Shown here: positions 51,760-60,115 of the stretch, piece after piece
Layout of the letters: every line of letters begins with the position of its first letter
Numbering within the stretch: position 1 is the stretch's first letter
From: DAIODI01 sp046349255
Lineage (GTDB): Bacteria; Pseudomonadota; Alphaproteobacteria; Rhizobiales; Aestuariivirgaceae
Assembly: GCA_046349255.1 (NCBI GenBank)
Contig: JAXMCR010000002.1
Location: forward strand, 992,001 to 1,056,000
DNA length: 64,000 nt
Reading direction: 5' to 3'
Program-made: the position numbers and the translations under genes
Notes under the pieces: model-generated
The model's database searches: none
Seen by the model: only the letters and a program-made list of their open reading frames with translations
Told to the model about the DNA's origin: nothing

Positions 51760-53316
51760 TCACGTGTTGTAGGCGCGCTCGCCGTGGTCGACGATGTCGA
51801 GGCCCTCGCGCTCTTCCTGCTCCGTCACGCGCAGGCCGACCGTCGCCTTGCAGATGACGAGGGCGACGATGCTTACCACCGTGGTGACGACGACCGCCGT
51901 GCCGACGGCCCAGATCTGCGCGCCGAACTGGGCGGCGAAGTCGTAGGGAACGACCTTCGTCGAGGTGTCCGCGGCGAGGTAGTCCGTGACGCCGACACCG
52001 CCGAGCGCCGGGTTGACGAAGATGCCAGTCAGCAGCGCGCCGAGGATGCCGCCGATGCCATGCACGCCGAACACGTCGAGCGAGTCGTCGTAGCCGAACT
52101 TGCCCTTGAGCCAGGTGACCGCCCAGAGGCAGACGAAGCCGGCGGCTGCGCCGATGAAGATCGACGCGGCGGGACCGACCCAGCCGCAGGCCGGGGTGAT
52201 CGCGACGAGGCCCGCGACGGCGCCGGAGGCAGCACCCAGCGCGCTCGCATGGCCGCGGAGGACCTTTTCGCCAAGCGCCCAGGCAAGCGCCGCGGCGCCC
52301 GTGGCGATCGTGGTGTTGAGCACGACGAGCGCGGTGAGGCCGTTCGCCTCGAGGTTCGAGCCGGCGTTGAAGCCGTACCAGCCGACCCAGAGCAGCGAGG
52401 CGCCGATCAGCGTCAGCACGAGGTTGTGCGGCGCCATCGCCTCCTTGCCGTAACCGACGCGCTTGCCGAGGAACAGGGCGCAGACGAGGCCCGCGACGCC
52501 CGCGTTGATGTGCACCACGGTGCCGCCGGCGAAGTCGATCGCGCCCTTGTTGAAGAGGAAGCCGTTGCCCGCGGCGACGGCATCGTTGAGCTGCGCCAGG
52601 ACCGCCGCCTTGGCGTCGTCGGTCGCGGCCGCCGCGTAATCGGCCAGCAGCTTCTTCGCGGTGTCTTCGCCGATGACGGAGGACAGGAAGGCGAGATTGT
52701 CCTGCGCCAGCGTGTAGGCGTCAGGCCCGCCCCAGAACCAGACCATGTGGGCGATCGGCAGGTACGAGAAGGTGAACCAGAGGAACAGGAACAGCAGCAC
52801 CGCCGAGAACTTCATGCGCTCGGCAAACGCGCCGATGATGAGCGCCGGCGTGATGCAGGCGAAGGTCATCTGGAACATCACGTAGACGAGTTCTGGAATG
52901 TAGACGCCCTTCGAGAAGGTGGCCGCGAGCGTCGTCGTGTCGACGCCGTGGAGGAATGCCTTCGACAGCCCGCCGATGAAGGGGGTGAGGCTCGCCGAGG
53001 AGTTGGCCGTGAAGGCGAGCGAGTAGCCGTAGAAGACCCAGAGGATCGCCACCATCGAGAAGCAGGCGATCACCTGCATGAAGATCGACAGGATGTTCTT
53101 GGCGCGCACGAGACCGCCGTAGAACAGTGCCAGACCCGGCATCGTCATCAGGATGACGAGGATCGTGGCAATCAGCATCCATGTGGTGTCGCCCTTGTTG
53201 ACGTCCTGCGCCGCAAGGGCCGGCGCGGTCGAGGCGATGAGGGCTGCGACGGCTGCGACGGTGGTCGCAAGCGCACCTGTCCGCCCCCGGCCCGAACTGT
53301 TTTCGGTGTTGAACAC
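51760..53316 (-). CDS. amtB: Ammonium transporter with enlarged loop
   Basis: Inner-membrane ammonium channel, 518 residues, about 90 longer than E. coli AmtB. The GTG start has GGAGGG 8 bases upstream. A cleavable signal ends in APALAAQ. Channel marks are complete: GGLVRAKNILSIFMQ, FACITPALIIGAFAERMKFSAV, the first pore His in IAHMVWFWGG, DFAGGTVVHINAGVAGL, GWYGFNAGS, the second pore His in DVFGVHGIGGI, and the C-terminal tail LRVTEQEEREGLDIVDHGERAYN that binds PII. About 55 extra residues sit between WFWGG and GAIDFAGG. No glnK lies beside it. Confidence 0.95.
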   Translation of the reverse strand: MFNTENSSGRGRTGALATTVAAVAALIASTAPALAAQDVNKGDTTWMLIATILVILMTMPGLALFYGGLVRAKNILSIFMQVIACFSMVAILWVFYGYSLAFTANSSASLTPFIGGLSKAFLHGVDTTTLAATFSKGVYIPELVYVMFQMTFACITPALIIGAFAERMKFSAVLLFLFLWFTFSYLPIAHMVWFWGGPDAYTLAQDNLAFLSSVIGEDTAKKLLADYAAAATDDAKAAVLAQLNDAVAAGNGFLFNKGAIDFAGGTVVHINAGVAGLVCALFLGKRVGYGKEAMAPHNLVLTLIGASLLWVGWYGFNAGSNLEANGLTALVVLNTTIATGAAALAWALGEKVLRGHASALGAASGAVAGLVAITPACGWVGPAASIFIGAAAGFVCLWAVTWLKGKFGYDDSLDVFGVHGIGGILGALLTGIFVNPALGGVGVTDYLAADTSTKVVPYDFAAQFGAQIWAVGTAVVVTTVVSIVALVICKATVGLRVTEQEEREGLDIVDHGERAYNT

Positions 53317-53371
53317 GACAAAACCCTCCCTGTAGAAGGCCGGGAAGCCTCCCGTCCAAGGGACTCCAAAC

Positions 53372-53387
53372 CCAAATTTTGTGCCAG
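53372..53387 (-). promoter_or_regulatory. Candidate sigma-54 promoter of amtB
   Basis: On the minus strand CTGGCACAAAATTTGG matches the RpoN pattern YTGGCAC-N5-TTGC: a perfect -24 TGGCAC (53386-53381), five bases, then TTGG for TTGC at -12. It lies about 55 bases before the amtB start in a 203-base gap. Ammonium transporter genes are often RpoN- and NtrC-dependent. No NtrC sites were mapped. Confidence 0.55.
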
Positions 53388-53519
53388 TTTGAGTCGGCCG
53401 TTCAGGCTTTTGAAATCATTGGATTTTTGCGAATCGGAGAGGCGCCGTGCCCTGGTAGTACTGCCTAAAACACAGGCAAAACCGGAAGCATGAACAAAAC
53501 TTGTGCACTTGCCCGAACG

Positions 53520-54395
53520 CTACGCGGGCCGACGCACCCGAATCAGTCCCTCCTGGGCGACCGATGCGACAAGATGACCTTCCCGATCGAACACGCTGCC
53601 GCGCGTAAATCCGCGCGCCCCCTGCGTCGAGGGGGAATCCTGCGCGTAGAGCAGCCACTCGTCCGCCTTGAAGGGCCGGTGGAACCACAGGGCGTGGTCG
53701 AGGCTCGCCATCATGATCGCCGGATCGAAGAAATTGCGGCCGTGCGCGACGAGCGACGTGTCGAGCAGGGTCATGTCGGAAGCGTAGGCGAGCACGCACT
53801 GATGAATGGCAGGGTTCTCGGGCAACGTCTCGGTGGCGCGGATCCAGACGTTCTGGACAGGTTCGGCTCCGGCCCGCGGCTCGAGGTAGTGCAGGGGCGT
53901 GACCGGGCGCAGTTCGATCGGGCGACGGCGCGAAAAGTAGCGCCGCATGTTGTCGGGCATCCGGTCGGAGAACTTTTCGAGGATCTCCCGTTCGCTGGGC
54001 AGCTCTTCCGGTGGCGGGACGTCCGGCATCTCCGCCTGGAACTCCAGGCCGGGTTCGGCGACATGGAACGACGCCGTCATCGTGAAGATAGGCAGGCCAT
54101 GCTGGATCGCGACCACCTGCCGCGTCGTGAAGCTTTTCCCGTCGCGGTAGCGCTCAACCTGGTAGACGATCGGGATCTCGGGATCGCCCGGACGGATGAA
54201 GTAGCCATGGAGCGAATGGACGGCGCGGTCTTCGGGCGCGGTGCGGGAGGCGGCGACCAGCGCCTGGCCGATCACCTGGCCGCCGAACACGCGCTGCCAG
54301 CCAACCTTGGGGCTCACGCCGCGGAACAGATTCTCCTCGAGCGTCTCGAGATCGAGCGTCGCGAGCACCGAGTGGGCCAAGGTCGTGTCGTTCAT
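53520..54395 (-). CDS. tesB: Acyl-CoA thioesterase II
   Basis: Cytosolic double-hotdog thioesterase that splits acyl-CoA to fatty acid and CoA, 291 residues. VFGGQVIGQALVAASRT and VHSLHGYFIRPGDPEIPIVYQVERYRDGKSFTTRQVVAIQHG are diagnostic; DHALWFHRPFKADEWLLYAQDSP and ARGFTRGSVFDREGHLVASVAQEGLIR end the second hotdog. Start at 54395 chosen by homology. It is divergent from the ubiH-like gene (71 bases) and upstream of amtB on the same strand. Confidence 0.95.
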   Translation of the reverse strand: MNDTTLAHSVLATLDLETLEENLFRGVSPKVGWQRVFGGQVIGQALVAASRTAPEDRAVHSLHGYFIRPGDPEIPIVYQVERYRDGKSFTTRQVVAIQHGLPIFTMTASFHVAEPGLEFQAEMPDVPPPEELPSEREILEKFSDRMPDNMRRYFSRRRPIELRPVTPLHYLEPRAGAEPVQNVWIRATETLPENPAIHQCVLAYASDMTLLDTSLVAHGRNFFDPAIMMASLDHALWFHRPFKADEWLLYAQDSPSTQGARGFTRGSVFDREGHLVASVAQEGLIRVRRPA

Positions 54396-54466
54396 GCGCC
54401 TGCTCCAGTTCTGCGCCAATGTACGCTAGGCTATCGCGAATTCGCCAACGGGATGTCGCCTTGAAA

Positions 54467-55690
54467 ATGCATGACGTGATTGTTGCGGGGGGAAGCCTCA
54501 ACGGGCTCGCAGTCGCGCTGGCGCTCGGCGGGGACCGCGCCCGCAGCCCCCTCGACGTGCTGGTGGTCGATGCCGGCAGCCTCGAGCGACCGGTTGCCGA
54601 AGCGGCCGACCGGCGGGCGTCCGCCATCTCGGCGGCCTCGCGCAACCTCTTCACGGCGCTCGGCATCTGGGACGAGCTTGCGGCGCATGCCCAGCCGATG
54701 CAGCGGATCGAGGTGATCGACGATCGCCTGGGTGACGCCGCGAGGCCCAGTCTCCTCAACTTCGGCGGCGACGAGACGGCGTCGGCACACATCATCGAGA
54801 ACCAGTTCCTCTACCGGGCGCTGCGGACCGCGCTGCGACGATCTCCGGCGATCACGGTGCGCGACGAAGCGCCGATCGACGCGGTGCGGGTCGAACCCGG
54901 CAGCGTGTCGCTCACCCTCGCCGATGGTTCATCCGTCCGCGGCCGACTTCTCGTCGGGGCGGACGGGCGCCGGTCGCTGGTGCGCCAGAGCGCCGGCATC
55001 GAGACCGTCGGCTGGGAGTACGGCCAGGTCGGGATCGTGTTCTCGATCGACCACGAGCACTCCCATCACGGCATTGCGGAAGAACACTTCCTGCCGCCCG
55101 GGCCGTTCGCAACCCTGCCGCTGCCGGGTCATCGTTCCTCGATCGTGTGGACGGAAACGACGGCCTCCGGCGCCGCGATCATGTCGTTGCCGCCGGACGA
55201 GGTCCATCAGGAAATCGTCCGCAGGCTGAACCCGCGCCTCGGACGCCTTCTTGCGTGGACACCCTTGCAGTCGTGGCCGCTGACGCTCGCCATCGCAAAG
55301 CGGTTCGTCGCCGATCGCATCGCGCTTGTTGGTGATGCCGCGCACGTCGTTCATCCGCTCGCCGGCCTCGGCTTCAACCTCGGCCTCAAGGATACGGCAG
55401 CGCTTGCCGAGGTGGTGACGCTCGCCGCGCGCGAGGGAACCGACATTGGATCGCCCGCAGTGCTCGCGCGCTATGAACAGTGGCGGCGCGCCGATACGTG
55501 GTCGGTCGCGATGATGACGGAGTTCCTCAATCGCCTGTTCTCCAACGACAACGCGGCCGTGCGGGCGGTGCGCGACGCAGGCCTCGGGATGGTCGACCGG
55601 CTGCCGCCGTTGAAGACGGCGTTCATGCGCGAGGCGAAGGGTCTTGGCGGAACGGACGTTCCCTGCCTGCTGCAGGGCCAGGCGATCTGA
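54467..55690 (+). CDS. UbiH/UbiF-family FAD-dependent hydroxylase
   Basis: Probable ring hydroxylase of ubiquinone synthesis, 407 residues. The FAD loop is DVIVAGGSLNGLAVALAL (3-20), somewhat unusual in having SLNG. VGADGRRSLVR (about 165) and the second FAD motif ALVGDAAHVVHPLAGLGFNLGLKD (about 285-310) are clear signatures of the UbiH/UbiF/VisC group. Which ring position it hydroxylates cannot be told. ATG at 54467 has only a weak ribosome site. It converges with the DUF971 gene (4 bases). Confidence 0.88.
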   Translation: MHDVIVAGGSLNGLAVALALGGDRARSPLDVLVVDAGSLERPVAEAADRRASAISAASRNLFTALGIWDELAAHAQPMQRIEVIDDRLGDAARPSLLNFGGDETASAHIIENQFLYRALRTALRRSPAITVRDEAPIDAVRVEPGSVSLTLADGSSVRGRLLVGADGRRSLVRQSAGIETVGWEYGQVGIVFSIDHEHSHHGIAEEHFLPPGPFATLPLPGHRSSIVWTETTASGAAIMSLPPDEVHQEIVRRLNPRLGRLLAWTPLQSWPLTLAIAKRFVADRIALVGDAAHVVHPLAGLGFNLGLKDTAALAEVVTLAAREGTDIGSPAVLARYEQWRRADTWSVAMMTEFLNRLFSNDNAAVRAVRDAGLGMVDRLPPLKTAFMREAKGLGGTDVPCLLQGQAI

Positions 55691-55694
55691 CGCT

Positions 55695-56063
55695 TCAGTC
55701 GCGCGACAGGCCTTGCGCCGTCAGTGCGTCGAGGTAGCGCGCCCACGTCTCGGTGTGCGTCTGCGCCAGCGTGGCGAGATAAGGCCACGTGTAGATGCCG
55801 GTCGAGTGACCGTCATCGAACAGGAGCCGGACCGCGTAACTTCCGACCGGCTCGAGCCTTTCGATGCGTACGCGGCGCTTGCCGGGCACGATCTTCTCCT
55901 GCCCAGGCCCATGCCCCTTCACTTCGGCGCTCGGACTTTCGACGCGCAGGTATTCCGCATCGAGGCTGTCGACGCGCCCGCCGGACCACACGACCGTGAG
56001 CATTCCTCCGTCGCGCGCAAGCCGCAGTTCCTCCGGCCACGTCTCCTCAGTCGTCAAGTTCAC
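55695..56063 (-). CDS. DUF971 domain protein (gamma-butyrobetaine hydroxylase-like N-domain)
   Basis: A 122-residue protein of the DUF971 family, related to the N-terminal domain of gamma-butyrobetaine hydroxylase and often linked to iron-sulphur or metal proteins. ELRLARDGGMLTVVWSGGR, DAEYLRVESPSAEV and VRLLFDDGHSTGIYTWPYLATL are typical. The start is not certain: GTG 56063 is chosen because of a GAAGAGG just upstream; TTG 56057 is an alternative. Either overlaps the Trm112-like gene, showing coupling. Confidence 0.82.
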   Translation of the reverse strand: MNLTTEETWPEELRLARDGGMLTVVWSGGRVDSLDAEYLRVESPSAEVKGHGPGQEKIVPGKRRVRIERLEPVGSYAVRLLFDDGHSTGIYTWPYLATLAQTHTETWARYLDALTAQGLSRD

Positions 56064-56244
56064 GCGCCTCTTCCGGAAGCATGATCGGGATGCCGTCGCG
56101 TATCGGGTAGGCCAGGCGCGCGCGACGCGAGACGAGCTCGTGGCGCGCACGGTCGTATTCGAGCGTCGATTTCGTCAGGGGACAGACGAGCAGCGACAGG
56201 AGTTTTGGATCGATCGCAGCGCCTGGTCCCGACTCGTCGTTCAT
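56047..56244 (-). CDS. Trm112-like small protein
   Basis: A 65-residue Trm112/YcaR-family protein. IDPKLLSLLVCPLTKSTLEYDRARHELVSRRARLAYPIRDGIPIMLPEEARELD is the complete domain. It has one Cys where zinc-binding members have four, so a zinc site is absent. Such proteins act as methyltransferase partners in some systems, but the bacterial role is open. The start MNDESG at 56244 is chosen over an upstream ATG. It overlaps the DUF971 gene by 17 bases and follows the LON-domain gene by 13. Confidence 0.9.
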   Translation of the reverse strand: MNDESGPGAAIDPKLLSLLVCPLTKSTLEYDRARHELVSRRARLAYPIRDGIPIMLPEEARELDD

Positions 56245-56257
56245 CGTTCGGCGCGCT

Positions 56258-56923
56258 TCACTGGATCGACCGCGGGCCGTCCTGGCCCATGGTGGCAACG
56301 GCAATGTCGGTGAGCGTCTTCAGGACGTCCGAGCGCGCCTTGAGGTCGTTGGCCTCGAGCAGCGCCTGCTTCTCCTGCGGCGAACAGGGCGCCAAGATCG
56401 AGAACGTGTTGACCAGCGTCTCGGTCGAGGCGCGCTGCATCTCTTCCCAGTCGGCCTTCAGGTCATAGACCTTCAGGAAATCGCGAATGGTCGAGAAGAG
56501 CCCGGTGCGGTCGAGCTCCGGCGCAGGCTCGAGATCCTGCGCGTACGCCGTGAAGTCCGGTTCGACGATGCGATAGGGATAGGGGCTTGGCAGTTCGCGG
56601 CGCACGGCGAAGCGGCAGACGCCCGTGAGGGTGATCAGGTTGCGTCCGTCCGGCGTCTCGGCGAACGCGGTGATGCGGCCGGCGCAGCCGACGGCGCAGA
56701 GCGCCGGCTTGTCGGCGTCGATCATGTCGCCGCCGAGGCCGGGCTGGATCATGCCGATGATACGCTCGGCCGACATCGCATCGTTCACCATCGCGAGATA
56801 GCGCGGCTCGAAGATGTTGAGCGGCAGTTGCGCCTTCGGCAGCAACAGCGCTCCCGTCAGCGGGAACACCGGGATCCGCTTCGGCAGCGTCGAAAGCGTG
56901 AGCGACTGTCCGGTGCCGGCCAT
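56258..56923 (-). CDS. LON-substrate-binding-domain protein
   Basis: A 221-residue stand-alone LON N-terminal (PUA-like) domain without ATPase or protease parts. RIPVFPLTGALLLPKAQLPLNIFEPRYLAMVNDAM is the domain start; GMIQPGL, GCAGRITAFAETPDGRNLITLTGVCRF follow. The C-terminal helical part ends in MGQDGPRSIQ. It lies 3 bases after the cnoX-like gene. Function of such proteins is not defined; the link with a thioredoxin-TPR protein suggests protein quality control. Confidence 0.9.
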   Translation of the reverse strand: MAGTGQSLTLSTLPKRIPVFPLTGALLLPKAQLPLNIFEPRYLAMVNDAMSAERIIGMIQPGLGGDMIDADKPALCAVGCAGRITAFAETPDGRNLITLTGVCRFAVRRELPSPYPYRIVEPDFTAYAQDLEPAPELDRTGLFSTIRDFLKVYDLKADWEEMQRASTETLVNTFSILAPCSPQEKQALLEANDLKARSDVLKTLTDIAVATMGQDGPRSIQ

Positions 56924-56926
56924 GGC

Positions 56927-57862
56927 TCAGGAGAACAGGATGGAGGACAGCTTCTTGCGTCCGGCGACCGTCAGCTCGTCCTTCGGACCCCACGCCTCGA
57001 AGAGCTTCACCAGCTGCTTCCGCGCGCCGTCGTCGTTCCAGTCGCGCTTCTTGCGCACGATCGTCAGCAGGTGGTCGAGCGCCTCATCGCGACGGTTGGC
57101 GGCGTTGAGCGCCATCGCGAGGTCGAAGCGGGCCTGGAGGTCCGCCGGATCCTTCTCGACAGCCTCGGTCAGCCGCGTGACCTCGCTCAGGTCGACCGGG
57201 TTCGCCGCCAGCTCAAGCGCCGCACGGGCTCCAGCGATCGCCGGATCGTTGGCGAGCGCGCCTTGCGCGAGCCCGATCGTCACCTTCGTGCCTTCGAGGT
57301 CGCCCGAAGCGATCTGGCAGCGCGCAAGACCTGCAATCGCGCGGGCGTTCTCGCGATCGGCGCCGAGCACCTCGGCGTAGGCCTTGGCGGCGTTCTCCGC
57401 GTCGCCTGCGGCAAGGAGCCCGTCTGCTTCGGCGAGCACTTCCTCGATCTGCGCGCCGATGCCGCTCTTGGCGAGGCGGGCGACGAACTTCTTCAGTTCT
57501 GCGTCCGGCAGCGCGCCCATGAAGCCGTCGACCGGCTGGCCGTCCACGAAGGCGAACACGGCCGGGATCGACTGGATGCGCATCTGCGCGGCGAGCTGCT
57601 GGTTCTCGTCGACGTTGATCTTGACCATCCGCACGGCGCCCTTGGCCTCGCGCACGACCTTTTCGAGGGCGGGCCCGAGCTGCTTGCAGGGGCCGCACCA
57701 GGGCGCCCAGAAGTCGACGATCACCGGGACCTGGCGGGACGTCTCGATGACGTCGGCCATGAAGGTGCGAGTGCTCGATTCCTTGACGAGGTCGCCCGCG
57801 GCGGCCGGGGCCGGCCCGGCCATGGTCGAGGCGGAGCCCATGCTCATGAAAGGCTTGTCCAT
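56927..57862 (-). CDS. Thioredoxin-TPR chaperone, CnoX (YbbN)-like
   Basis: A 311-residue protein with an N-terminal thioredoxin domain (about 30-140) and C-terminal TPR-like repeats (about 150-300). The active site is WCGPCK, so unlike E. coli CnoX (SxxC) it keeps both cysteines and may be redox-active. VDENQQLAAQMRIQSIPAVFAFVDGQPVDGFMG has the cis-Pro. TPR-like segments include AENAAKAYAEVLGADRENARAIAGLARC. Start at 57862 chosen by homology. First gene of cnoX-LON-Trm112-DUF971. Confidence 0.92.
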   Translation of the reverse strand: MDKPFMSMGSASTMAGPAPAAAGDLVKESSTRTFMADVIETSRQVPVIVDFWAPWCGPCKQLGPALEKVVREAKGAVRMVKINVDENQQLAAQMRIQSIPAVFAFVDGQPVDGFMGALPDAELKKFVARLAKSGIGAQIEEVLAEADGLLAAGDAENAAKAYAEVLGADRENARAIAGLARCQIASGDLEGTKVTIGLAQGALANDPAIAGARAALELAANPVDLSEVTRLTEAVEKDPADLQARFDLAMALNAANRRDEALDHLLTIVRKKRDWNDDGARKQLVKLFEAWGPKDELTVAGRKKLSSILFS

Positions 57863-57952
57863 TTCTTCTGCTCCCTGGCGGTCTCCATTCCGGCCGCCAA
57901 CTTGACCTTCAGATGGTCTCAACCCGGCGCTTCTGCAACCGCCCGGGCCGCC

Positions 57953-58447
57953 TCAGCCCACGATATCGACGATGAGCGGCTCATGGTCAACCGACCGCAG
58001 GAACTTGAGGAGATCGGCCGAGGACAGGCTCACGGTCGCGGTATTGACCAGCGGGTGGCAGCACACGGTCGGGCCTTCCGCGACCTCCTGGTCGAGCACG
58101 ACCTTGACCCGCTTCTCCCGGTCGTTGATCGCCGAGAACGGCGTCACCGAGCCCGGCTCGACCCCCAGAACCTCGCGCAGGAGGTCCGCCTTGCCGAACG
58201 ACAGTCGCGCCGCCCCGATCCGGTCCGGCAGGGACTTGAGGTCGACGGTCACCGCCTCCTCGCACACGACCAGCCAGAGCTGGTCCTTCTTGTCCTTCAG
58301 GAACAGGTTCTTGACGTGGACGCCCGCAATCTCGCCGCGCAGGGCCTTCGCCTGCTCGACCGTGAACACCGGTTCGTGATCGACGACGACATGGGGAATT
58401 TGCAGCTTCCCGAGCTCGGCCAAAAGCGTTTCCCGTGTGTGCGGCAT
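57953..58447 (-). CDS. Prolyl-tRNA editing protein (YbaK/ProX family deacylase)
   Basis: Free-standing trans-editing domain that clears misacylated tRNA, most like ProXp-ala/PrdX (Ala-tRNA-Pro). 164 residues. Signatures are HVKNLFLKDKKDQLWLVV with the catalytic-type Lys, GSVTPFSAIND and VCCHPLVNTATVSLSSADLLKFL. The start at 58447 matches the family. It is alone on the minus strand, divergent from tRNA-Gly; no proS lies in the window. Confidence 0.92.
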   Translation of the reverse strand: MPHTRETLLAELGKLQIPHVVVDHEPVFTVEQAKALRGEIAGVHVKNLFLKDKKDQLWLVVCEEAVTVDLKSLPDRIGAARLSFGKADLLREVLGVEPGSVTPFSAINDREKRVKVVLDQEVAEGPTVCCHPLVNTATVSLSSADLLKFLRSVDHEPLIVDIVG

Positions 58448-58484
58448 CGCCAGAACGCCCCTTCGTTCGCGTTGGCGCGCGCTA

Positions 58485-58513
58485 TTGCATTTGCGGGCGC
58501 TTTACGCAATAAG
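58485..58513 (+). promoter_or_regulatory. Candidate promoter of tRNA-Gly
   Basis: TTGCAT (58485-58490) and AATAAG (58508-58513) lie 17 bases apart and end 33 bases before the tRNA. Four of six -10 bases and three of six -35 bases match the housekeeping consensus; a moderate match placed where a promoter is needed. Confidence 0.35.
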
Positions 58514-58546
58514 GGCGGTCCTTCGACAGACCCGGTCGAACGCCGT

Positions 58547-58621
58547 GCGGGCGTAGCTCAGGGGTAGAGCACAACCTTGCCAAGGTTGGGGTCGTGGGTT
58601 CGAATCCCATCGCCCGCTCCA
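58547..58621 (+). tRNA. tRNA-Gly (anticodon GCC)
   Basis: A full 75-base cloverleaf. The acceptor GCGGGCG (58547-58553) pairs with CGCCCGC (58611-58617), followed by discriminator T and an encoded CCA (58619-58621). The anticodon stem CAACC/GGTTG holds the loop TTGCCAA, anticodon GCC at 58579-58581. The T-arm GTGGGTTCGAATCCCAT is standard. It reads GGC and GGT glycine codons, a major need in a GC-rich genome. Confidence 0.98.
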
Positions 58622-58755
58622 ATTCCGCAAAAATTCTCGACCTTGGATGGGGCAGCCAAACCGGTTGTCGCTGAGAGCATAGTGCGTTTCATTCGCAGAT
58701 TTGCCTGTCGGCAACCCTAATTGTGAGTCGCCGGCGTTGGTCGTATTCTGCAATA

Positions 58756-59442
58756 ATGTTGCAAGCCGAACGTCGGCAGGACTTTGGCGATTTGCAGATG
58801 ACGCACCCGGACGTCATGCCAAGTCTCTCGCGCCCGGCACTCTGGGCTGCAATTCGCGATGCGGATCTTCCCGGAGCAACTCGGAAGACGTGGTCGACCG
58901 ACGCCAGTTTGCAGGAGTGGCTCTATGTCGCCCACAATCTGACGGAGGAGTCGGCGCGGCGTCTCGAGCAGGAGTATCGACGCTTCCTCTATCTCAAGGC
59001 TGTCGACGGTGGCCTGCTCGCGCCCTCGCGACTCGTGGATCAAGCCTGGCACTTTCACCTTGGATCGGAGGACAACGGCTGGAGTCGCTTCTGCAGGGAT
59101 GTGCTTTCCGGTCAGCACCTCGAGCATCGGACAGGCTTGTCCCCTGAGGAGGCGCAGTCACTCTATGTCCGCACACTCGACTTGTATCGTCAGGAGTTCG
59201 GCGAAGAGCCTCCGCGTGACATCTGGCCAACCGATGTCGACAAGCGAGCGGCGGGGCGTGCGTACGGGCTCGCGAACGTCGGTATCATCGTCTTTCTGTC
59301 GGGATCTCTATTGGGAGCGTCGGGCATTGCTTTGTGGACCGGAGGCGCCCTTTTTCTTGCAGGGATTTGCATTTTGGTCGCAGCAAGCCGAATTTCCGTG
59401 GGAATCGATCTCCCCCGGAACCAAAACTCAAACTGTGGCTGA
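58756..59442 (+). CDS. GRDP-like (DUF1399-type) protein with C-terminal membrane segments
   Basis: A 228-residue protein not assigned to a pathway. The middle resembles bacterial glycine-rich-domain-type (DUF1399-like) proteins: EEYRRFL-like QEYRRFLYLK, LAPSRLVDQAWHFHLGSEDNGWSRFC, then SLYVRTLDLYRQEFGEEPPRDIWP. Two hydrophobic helices near the C-terminus (NVGIIVFLSGSLLGASGIALW and GGALFLAGICILVAA) should anchor it. The start is unsure: ATG 58756, ATG 58798 or GTG 58723, none with a clear ribosome site. It lies directly after tRNA-Gly and is lower in GC than its neighbours. Confidence 0.7.
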   Translation: MLQAERRQDFGDLQMTHPDVMPSLSRPALWAAIRDADLPGATRKTWSTDASLQEWLYVAHNLTEESARRLEQEYRRFLYLKAVDGGLLAPSRLVDQAWHFHLGSEDNGWSRFCRDVLSGQHLEHRTGLSPEEAQSLYVRTLDLYRQEFGEEPPRDIWPTDVDKRAAGRAYGLANVGIIVFLSGSLLGASGIALWTGGALFLAGICILVAASRISVGIDLPRNQNSNCG

Positions 59443-59567
59443 TGGCGGTGCTGGACCGGAGGAGGACCGTGCTTCCAGGCCTTGCCCGAGATGCGCGTCT
59501 GCAGGAGCATCGTTTCCCCGCGACATCCCTTGCAGGCGCAACGCGACGTCCAGATGGAGGATGAAGC

Positions 59568-60077
59568 ATGGAACGCGAACTCTGGCACGGCGGCTGCCAA
59601 TGCGGCGCGGTTCGCTACGAGTTTACCGTCCGCCCCGTTAACGCGTGCATCTGCCACTGCCGGATGTGCCAGAAGCAGTTCGGGAATTTTTTCGGGTCCT
59701 TCGCCGGTGCGCACACGGATCATTTCCGCATCACGCGCGGGACACTGGCGGTGTTCAGGAGTTCCGACGATGCCGAGCGCGGGTTCTGTCGCGACTGCGG
59801 AACGCCGCTGACCTATAGGGCGCTGTCGCGGCCGCGGATCTCGGTGTCGATCGGTTCGCTCGACCGGCACAGCGACATGAAGCCCGAATTCCAGTACGGC
59901 CTGGAAGCGCGCGAACCGTGGCTCTCCGACATCATGAGTCTGCCGGGCACCAGGACCGGCGACGGCGACAACGGCGAGGGCGATACACCCGAGCGCTTCG
60001 ACCTGATCCGCAACTCGAACCGGCAGCACCCCGACCACCCGACGCCGGCCTGGCCGCTGCGCAAAAGCGAGTTTTAG
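59568..60077 (+). CDS. GFA-family zinc protein
   Basis: A 169-residue protein of the GFA (glutathione-dependent formaldehyde-activating) family with the Mss4-like zinc fold. Zinc ligands are seen: C10 and C12 (GGCQCGAVRY), C29, C31 and C34 (CHCRMC) and the later FCRDCGTPL pair. GNFFGSFAG and SIGSLDRHSDMKPEFQYG match the family. Most members have no proven formaldehyde role, so none is claimed. The ATG has GGAGG 7 bases upstream. Converges with argE. Confidence 0.92.
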   Translation: MERELWHGGCQCGAVRYEFTVRPVNACICHCRMCQKQFGNFFGSFAGAHTDHFRITRGTLAVFRSSDDAERGFCRDCGTPLTYRALSRPRISVSIGSLDRHSDMKPEFQYGLEAREPWLSDIMSLPGTRTGDGDNGEGDTPERFDLIRNSNRQHPDHPTPAWPLRKSEF

Positions 60078-60115
60078 AGACGGACGACCGCAAGCCGCCC
60101 GTGCACCTTGCGCGG

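Noticed and set aside
50155..53493. Open frame of 1112 codons on the plus strand
   Set aside because: It lies antisense to ftsK and amtB, is extremely Arg-rich, and has no recognisable domain; long antisense frames are expected at this GC content.
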